NCBI GenBank assembly: GCA_963677015.1
Contig: OY781533.1
Location: 2,294,001 to 2,358,000 of the forward strand
Source: G963556115 sp963677015
Lineage (GTDB): Bacteria > Planctomycetota > SZUA-567
Direction: 5' to 3'
Length of the DNA stretch: 64,000 nt
In this document: piece by piece, positions 59,764 through 64,000 of the stretch
Position numbering within the stretch: the stretch's first letter is position 1
Layout: each line of letters begins with the position of its first letter
The notes under the pieces: model-generated
The model's database searches: none
The model's input: only the letters and a program-made list of their open reading frames with translations
What the model was told of the DNA's origin: nothing
Program-made: the position numbers and the translations under genes

Positions 59764-60074
59764 TGTAAGCATTACTCCATACAGAAAACAGCTTGACCGG
59801 ACTCAATGCCTTAGAGTCTTAATTCATAAGCCGGGGGTAAACTTACATTAGCCTTTGAATTTATATTTACGCCTTGCGAAAAGATAGAAAGGAGATACTG
59901 CCTATTAGTCGGGTCAACCTGTATTCCCGGCGCTTGAGATAAAAAAATTAAATATGGGACGGTGTTACGGACTGCCGTGCATGGATGTGAATAGTCCAGG
60001 AGTACTGTTATACAGGTTGCCTTAAAACCTATGTGCTCCAAATTACTACTTGAATTTCATGGAGGAAATTCGCT
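59764..60074 (+). promoter_or_regulatory. Long, structured 5' leader of the flagellin mRNA
   Basis: From the predicted start to the ATG the leader is about 310 bases. It contains hairpin GACTC/GAGTC (59800-59804 with 59814-59818), a GTAAA/TTTAC pairing (59837-59841 with 59866-59870), a perfect 10-bp long-range stem closing a domain of about 105 bases (59915-59924 with 60010-60019), and inside it GGACT/AGTCC (59969-59973 with 59993-59997) and a competing ACGG/CCGT tetraloop hairpin (59967-59978). AAGGAG at 59889-59894 is not followed by ATG or GTG. I match it to no known riboswitch class. Confidence 0.55.
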
Positions 60075-62612
60075 ATGCCTATGATCGTTGCGAATAATCT
60101 TAATGCCCTGTCTACGGGCATTGCTTTAGACAAGAACAATGCAAAACTCGGAGTCTCATTAGAAAGACTCTCTACAGGTTACAAAATTAATTCTGGTAAA
60201 GACGACCCGTCAGGTCTGGTTATCAGTGAACAGTTACGCGCCCAGAACGTCGGTCTTGAGAGAGCAGTTCAGAACACTCAGGAAGCAAATAATGTTCTCG
60301 GAATCGCTGAAGGTGCGCTCAACGAAATGAATAACATCCTTTCCAAGATGCGCCAGCTAGCTGTACACTCAGCCAATAATGGTGTTACCAGTCCAGAGCA
60401 GGTAGCTGCCGACCAGTCAGAAATCGACAGTTCCGTACAGACTCTTGACCGTATCGCCCGTACCACAAAATTCTCAGATCAGTTTCTGCTCAATGGTAAT
60501 AAGGAACTCAACTACGACTCTACCGTCCAGATGAGCGACTCCAACGACCACAAGCTGCTCAATGAAAAACTTTCTGACATTAAGCAGATCTTCAAAAAAG
60601 ATGATTTCAAATTGAATATCAGCTTCTCTGGTTCTATCGATTCCGGCACCTCCTCAATCAAGGAGAACGGAAACGAAGCCCAGAAAGGTTACTTTGAAAT
60701 AACTAAAGGCAAATCATCAGCCACCGAGGTTATCACCGGCAAAACCGGTAGTGAGGAATCACAGAACTATACTCTCTCTGCCGATCAGGCTTTTACTATC
60801 TCCGGAAACGAAGGCAGCCGCTACCTGACATTTGCGCAGGGAACACACTTGGGTGAGATGGTTTCATCAATAAACAGTGTTTCAGACTCAACCGGTGTTG
60901 AAGCAACTTTGATATACGATTCAACAGCCACTGTAACCGAGACAGCATCTGCCGGTACTCAGGCAATCGGCACTACCGCTCACGCTTCAGGCAGTGCAGA
61001 TGTTTTCAATATCAGTTCCATTGGTGAGATAACCACTGCTGGAGCCACAGCAATTGATGTCGGTGACGCATCAAATATCAAACTGGGACAGAATGTTGAC
61101 GGTTACGGCCGGGTATATCTCAAAATGATCGATGACGATTCCTATGAGATATTCAAAGACGAAGACATGACCATGAAGGTTGCGGAAGGAGATATTTCAT
61201 CAAATTCTTCTAAAGCCTCTGCAGCCAATAACTCCGGTCTGAATGGCCTTACCATGTCATTCTCATCCGACGTTTCAGCAGGCATGACCTCAGTTATCCA
61301 GCTGGGCGTATTCCAGGAAGCCGGTTCTGCCGGAACCGAGACTGTAAACTTTGATGAACTTGCTCTGGCTTCTTCAACCGCGGGTTCAACCAGCAATACC
61401 CAGTTTATCAGCTCCGGTTCATATCTTAGCGGTATTAAACTCGGTGAGAACACCGATGAAACCGGTAAGCTATATATCAAGGCAGACCTGAAAGACGGCA
61501 CTGACGGTGGTGAAGGTAAACTATCTCAGATCTTTGTCTACAAAGACGCCCGTATGCGTGATGAGGATCTGGTTGCACAGTCTGATAAGGTCGATCTTAC
61601 CAGCGACTCTGCTTCCGGCAATTCACTGAGATTATATGGAATAGAAACAGCAACAAGTGGCGAAACATCCGGATTATACGGCACCCTGAACTTCAATATG
61701 GGCACCGCGACTCAGGATATCGAATTCACAACCACAATCAGCTCGGAAAACCTTGGTGTAAGACTGAGTTCCGAAGATTATGGAAGCGACGATTTCGTTA
61801 AGATTGATGTCGAGAAAGGAGAAATCTTCAGCACCTATAACGAGCAGAACGAAGCAGAACTGCTGGGTGCAGGCGATGAGATTACAAGTTACGGACGGGA
61901 TGCCACCATTTCACTCAATGGACAAGAGTTGAAATTAGACGGGATATCAGGTGAGGTTGCGAACTTGGATACCGCAGCTACACTGGTAATGAATCAAGGT
62001 TCACTTGGTTGTACAACCGTTGCAGCGGTCGGATATGATGAAGGTGCCTGGGGATCCAGAGCCTACCAGATGGCTGATTCCGAGGATAACTACATCAACC
62101 ATGCTATAAAATCAACAACCGAAACTCTCGGCGACTGGTCTGGCGGTATGCAGTTCCAGCTCGGAGAAGGTTCCGGAGACCAGGAAAGGACAGTATTCTC
62201 ACTCAAGGATGTTACCGCCACCGAACTCGGCAAGACTCTATTTACCGATAAATTCGGGGGCAACACCGATACTGAGAAATTCCTCTCAATTAATGATATG
62301 CTCAGCGGCGGACTGGCAAGTCTGGCTGAAGATCCGGTAAAAGCTCTTGAAATTATCGATCAGGCGATCGATGACGTTTCAAGCCTCAGAGCAGATATCG
62401 GTGCCTTCCAGTCAAACATGCTGGAAACCAATGCCAGCAGTCTGAATGTGGCAATTGAAAACATAACCAAGACAGAAAGCTATATCCGTGACGCTGATAT
62501 GGCTCAGGAGTCTACAGAGTTCACCTCGAACCAGATTATGGTTCAGGCAGGCACTGCGATGCTATCACAGGCCAACGCTCTACAGCAGAACGCACTATCA
62601 CTCATTGGCTAA
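60075..62612 (+). CDS. fliC: Flagellin, very long form
   Basis: An 845-residue flagellin, against about 270-500 in most bacteria. The N-terminal D0/D1 is typical: IVANNLNALSTGIALDKNNAKLG, LSTGYKINSGKDDPSGLVISEQLRAQ, VQNTQEANNVLGIAEGALNEMNNIL. The C-terminal D1/D0 is also intact: SLRADIGAFQSNMLETNASSLNVAIENI, DADMAQESTEFTSNQIMVQAGTAMLSQANALQQNALSLIG. Between them about 560 residues (roughly 150-710) are a Ser/Thr/Gly/Asp-rich surface region, a good target for glycosylation. It is exported by the flagellar type III system. GGAGG lies 9 bases before the ATG. A sigma28-type promoter and a long leader precede it; flaG follows. Confidence 0.97.
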   Translation: MPMIVANNLNALSTGIALDKNNAKLGVSLERLSTGYKINSGKDDPSGLVISEQLRAQNVGLERAVQNTQEANNVLGIAEGALNEMNNILSKMRQLAVHSANNGVTSPEQVAADQSEIDSSVQTLDRIARTTKFSDQFLLNGNKELNYDSTVQMSDSNDHKLLNEKLSDIKQIFKKDDFKLNISFSGSIDSGTSSIKENGNEAQKGYFEITKGKSSATEVITGKTGSEESQNYTLSADQAFTISGNEGSRYLTFAQGTHLGEMVSSINSVSDSTGVEATLIYDSTATVTETASAGTQAIGTTAHASGSADVFNISSIGEITTAGATAIDVGDASNIKLGQNVDGYGRVYLKMIDDDSYEIFKDEDMTMKVAEGDISSNSSKASAANNSGLNGLTMSFSSDVSAGMTSVIQLGVFQEAGSAGTETVNFDELALASSTAGSTSNTQFISSGSYLSGIKLGENTDETGKLYIKADLKDGTDGGEGKLSQIFVYKDARMRDEDLVAQSDKVDLTSDSASGNSLRLYGIETATSGETSGLYGTLNFNMGTATQDIEFTTTISSENLGVRLSSEDYGSDDFVKIDVEKGEIFSTYNEQNEAELLGAGDEITSYGRDATISLNGQELKLDGISGEVANLDTAATLVMNQGSLGCTTVAAVGYDEGAWGSRAYQMADSEDNYINHAIKSTTETLGDWSGGMQFQLGEGSGDQERTVFSLKDVTATELGKTLFTDKFGGNTDTEKFLSINDMLSGGLASLAEDPVKALEIIDQAIDDVSSLRADIGAFQSNMLETNASSLNVAIENITKTESYIRDADMAQESTEFTSNQIMVQAGTAMLSQANALQQNALSLIG

Positions 62613-62659
62613 GGGTAGTTATAACTTAGTAGCATAAGATGTTGAATAGTCCATAGGCT

Positions 62660-62708
62660 GAAGGGTCTGGATAGCGGGACGTGCAACCTGACTTCAGACC
62701 CTTCTTTT
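62660..62708 (+). terminator. Terminator between flagellin and flaG
   Basis: A perfect 10-bp stem (62660-62669 with 62695-62704) enclosing 25 bases, followed by TTTTCT, about 50 bases past the flagellin stop. It may be partial and set the ratio of flagellin to FlaG, as no other promoter is obvious before flaG. Confidence 0.7.
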
Positions 62709-62752
62709 CTGTCCAGGAAAATTTATATTTCAAGTTTTTAAAGGAGATAACA

Positions 62753-63223
62753 ATGGATAGTGTCACAACTTACGACGGTAACAGTGCCGTCAATCCTAAT
62801 CTCCACAGCTCCTCATCTTTCAAGCCGGGAGCCCTGGAGAGGATAACTACAGAATACAGCTCTGCTAATCCGGAAGCTGCGGCTGCTGAAACAGACATCG
62901 TAAAGGGCAGCGAGAATCTCAAGGAAAGCAGTAAAGCTGCAGGTAAAACTCAGGATATCTACTCCGAAATCGAAGAAAATATGCAGGAAAGCCTGAATAC
63001 GGTTATCAGCAATCTGCTGAAACACAAGGTAAAGTTTTCTACCGATGACGACTCCGATATCAGCTATATAGAAATATCTGACAAGGCAACAAACGAACTG
63101 CTGCGCACCATACCCAGCGAGGCCATGCGCAACGTTCTGGAGAATATAAATGATCACATTGATGAAATACTCAATGAAAATATCGATGAAACCAAGGGAG
63201 TACTCCTTGACATGAGCAGTTGA
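62753..63223 (+). CDS. flaG: FlaG-family protein
   Basis: A 156-residue protein. The start MDSVTTYDGNSAV has AAGGAG 6 bases upstream; the longer frame is rejected. The N-terminal 70 residues are polar and disordered. The C-terminal part (about 80-145) is the FlaG domain: MQESLNTVISNLLKHKVKFSTDDDSDISYIEISDKATNELLRTIPSEAMRNVLENI. FlaG is linked to control of filament length and usually sits beside flagellin or fliD, as here. No export signal is needed or seen. It is followed by a terminator. Confidence 0.9.
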   Translation: MDSVTTYDGNSAVNPNLHSSSSFKPGALERITTEYSSANPEAAAAETDIVKGSENLKESSKAAGKTQDIYSEIEENMQESLNTVISNLLKHKVKFSTDDDSDISYIEISDKATNELLRTIPSEAMRNVLENINDHIDEILNENIDETKGVLLDMSS

Positions 63224-63254
63224 ATAACCCTCCCATCACTTCTATCCTGACTCC

Positions 63255-63290
63255 CCCTGATATCACGGACGTGGTATCAGGGTCTTATTT
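63255..63290 (+). terminator. Terminator after flaG
   Basis: A 12-bp stem with one mismatch (63255-63266 with 63271-63282, loop GGAC) followed by TCTTATTTT, 30 bases past the flaG stop. Confidence 0.85.
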
Positions 63291-63391
63291 TCCTCATATT
63301 CTATCCGATTTAAGTTGATAATATTCAATAAAATATGTAGAATAACCACCGACTATTACTACATAATATAACTGATGAGGACAGATTAAAA

Positions 63392-64000
63392 ATGGCAAAC
63401 AAACGCAAGATGACCGGGAAGGAACGCCGCCAGAAAAAGCTGCAACGCAGCAAAAAAGAGCGGACACAGCCCCAGCTGAACAGTCAAAGCACAGAGGAAG
63501 GTTCACTGTTCATGACCGGTATTAATGCGCAGACTAATGGCGATAACGTAACCGCTGAAGAATGCTACCGTAAAGTTCTGGAACATAATCCGGAACACCC
63601 CAGAGCACTACTGCAGCTCGGAACCCTCTTCTACCGCCGTAACGAACTGCTGCTGGCCGAGGAATATATGCAGCGGGCACATGCCAATGGACTCAATGAC
63701 GAAAGCTACTATATCAACTACGGACTGGTATGCGATAAACTTCGCAAAACAGACGAAGCGCTGGAATGTTATGATAAAGCTCTGGCGATAACCCCGGATG
63801 TTGCCCAGTGCCACTTCAATAAAGGGCTGCTGCTTTATAAACGTTTCCGTTTTGCCGAAGCCTATGAATGTTTTAAACGCGCTGATGAGCTTGAACCGAA
63901 TAACTGGCTGACTGAATTTCAAGTCGGCTGCTCCCTGCAGGAGACAAAACGCTATGATGAGTCACTTGCATACTTTGAAAAAGCCCGTCAGAAGAATCCG
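63392..64000 (+). CDS. TPR protein, N-terminal part (3' truncated by window)
   Basis: An open frame of 203 codons runs from ATG at 63392 to the window edge without a stop. A strongly basic start (MANKRKMTGKERRQKKLQR) is followed by tetratricopeptide repeats: NGDNVTAEECYRKVLEHNPE, ARALLQLGTLFYRRNELLLAEEYMQRA, YYINYGLVCDKLRKTDEALECYDKAL, FNKGLLLYKRFRFAEAYECFKRADELEP. The rest is outside the window. Given the flagellin genes just upstream and the SPINDLY-type enzyme at 49-51 kb, it may be the repeat part of another flagellin-modifying glycosyltransferase, but that half is not visible. GAGG lies about 11 bases before the ATG. Confidence 0.88.
   Translation, partial: MANKRKMTGKERRQKKLQRSKKERTQPQLNSQSTEEGSLFMTGINAQTNGDNVTAEECYRKVLEHNPEHPRALLQLGTLFYRRNELLLAEEYMQRAHANGLNDESYYINYGLVCDKLRKTDEALECYDKALAITPDVAQCHFNKGLLLYKRFRFAEAYECFKRADELEPNNWLTEFQVGCSLQETKRYDESLAYFEKARQKNP

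Larger units (their letters stand above)
59625..60074. other. Flagellin upstream region: promoter and long leader, no gene
   Basis: About 450 bases with no supported coding frame: the sigma28-type promoter at 59731-59757, then a leader of about 310 bases rich in inverted repeats up to the flagellin ribosome site. Confidence 0.75.

Noticed and set aside
59889..59939. Leader peptide starting at ATT after AAGGAG in the flagellin leader
   Set aside because: There is only a 12-codon frame with a non-standard start; the purine-rich segment is more simply part of the RNA structure.
59764..60074. Cyclic di-GMP-I (GEMM) riboswitch in the flagellin leader
   Set aside because: A GGGACG string occurs, but the GGGCAAACC and CAAAGCC elements and the tetraloop-receptor arrangement are missing.
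1..64000. CRISPR arrays, insertion sequences, prophage or integrase genes, rRNA
   Set aside because: I found no regularly spaced repeats, transposase or integrase motifs, or rRNA sequence anywhere in the window.

Overview
The window looks like chromosome from a Gram-negative, flagellated bacterium of moderate GC with AT-rich intergenic DNA. L-ring and P-ring genes (flgH, flgI, flgA) imply an outer membrane. A stand-alone uroporphyrinogen-decarboxylase-like methyltransferase-fold protein, SPINDLY-type TPR glycosyltransferases, a cysteine-rich DUF3795 protein and a CoA-disulfide-reductase/rhodanese fusion fit an anaerobic or microaerophilic member of the PVC group (for example a Lentisphaerota relative). 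That placement is inference only. I see no phage, insertion sequence, CRISPR array or other sign of recent transfer.

Layout. 1-2.8 kb: end of a ribose-type sugar ABC transporter operon (ATPase, permease, binding protein). 3-8.5 kb: a DUF3795 protein, a receiver-SpoIIE phosphatase regulator and two MscS-type channels. 8.5-11.5 kb: a CoA-disulfide reductase/rhodanese and a BASS-family transporter, with a consensus promoter overlapped by a CsoR/CstR-like operator. 11.7-12.8 kb: a URO-D family protein. 13.1-19.1 kb: a leftward flagellar rod/ring operon, small ORF-flgF-flgG-flgA-flgH-flgI-flgJ(N-terminal type)-flgN, ending in a strong terminator. 19.5-22.8 kb: guaB-guaA behind a consensus promoter. 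22.9-27.2 kb: a GNAT acetyltransferase, a hybrid histidine kinase and, convergent to it, a sigma54-type response regulator. 27.2-29.5 kb: pdxA and an NAD(P)HX epimerase with a degenerate duplicated N-terminal domain. 29.8-33.9 kb: an unknown protein, a ureohydrolase-fold protein with altered metal ligands, and the hook gene flgE. 34-41.7 kb: hydrolases, cheX, two paralogous membrane diguanylate cyclases and a secreted protein with a LecA-like region. 41.9-45.2 kb: a zinc uptake locus (Fur/Zur regulator, znuB, znuC, znuA) behind a 38-bp palindrome, then tRNA-Gly(GCC). 45.7-51.5 kb: hydrolase, phosphoesterase, dGTPase, SPINDLY-like glycosyltransferase and HIT protein. 51.6-56.2 kb: leuB, pyrH, frr, a small secreted protein and hisS. 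56.2-64 kb: a sigma28-promoter-driven Ca-binding-repeat protein, a GIY-YIG protein, ppnP, an M24 peptidase, a very large flagellin with a long structured leader, flaG and the start of a TPR protein.

How it fits together. Flagellar functions sit in three places: the ring/rod operon, flgE, and flagellin-flaG. Two of the best promoters in the window match the flagellar sigma factor (TAAA-N15-CCGATAA-like): one before flagellin, one before the calcium-repeat protein at 56.4 kb. That protein has no Sec signal peptide and may belong to the late flagellar regulon. TPR glycosyltransferase genes near flagellin and at 49-51 kb suggest glycosylation of the filament. cheX, two diguanylate cyclases, the phosphatase regulator and the kinase/sigma54-regulator pair form a dense signalling content.

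Start sites were moved downstream (in one case upstream) of the longest reading frame wherever a Shine-Dalgarno sequence, a signal peptide or paralogue alignment pointed elsewhere. All functions are assigned by reading motifs; no database search was possible.
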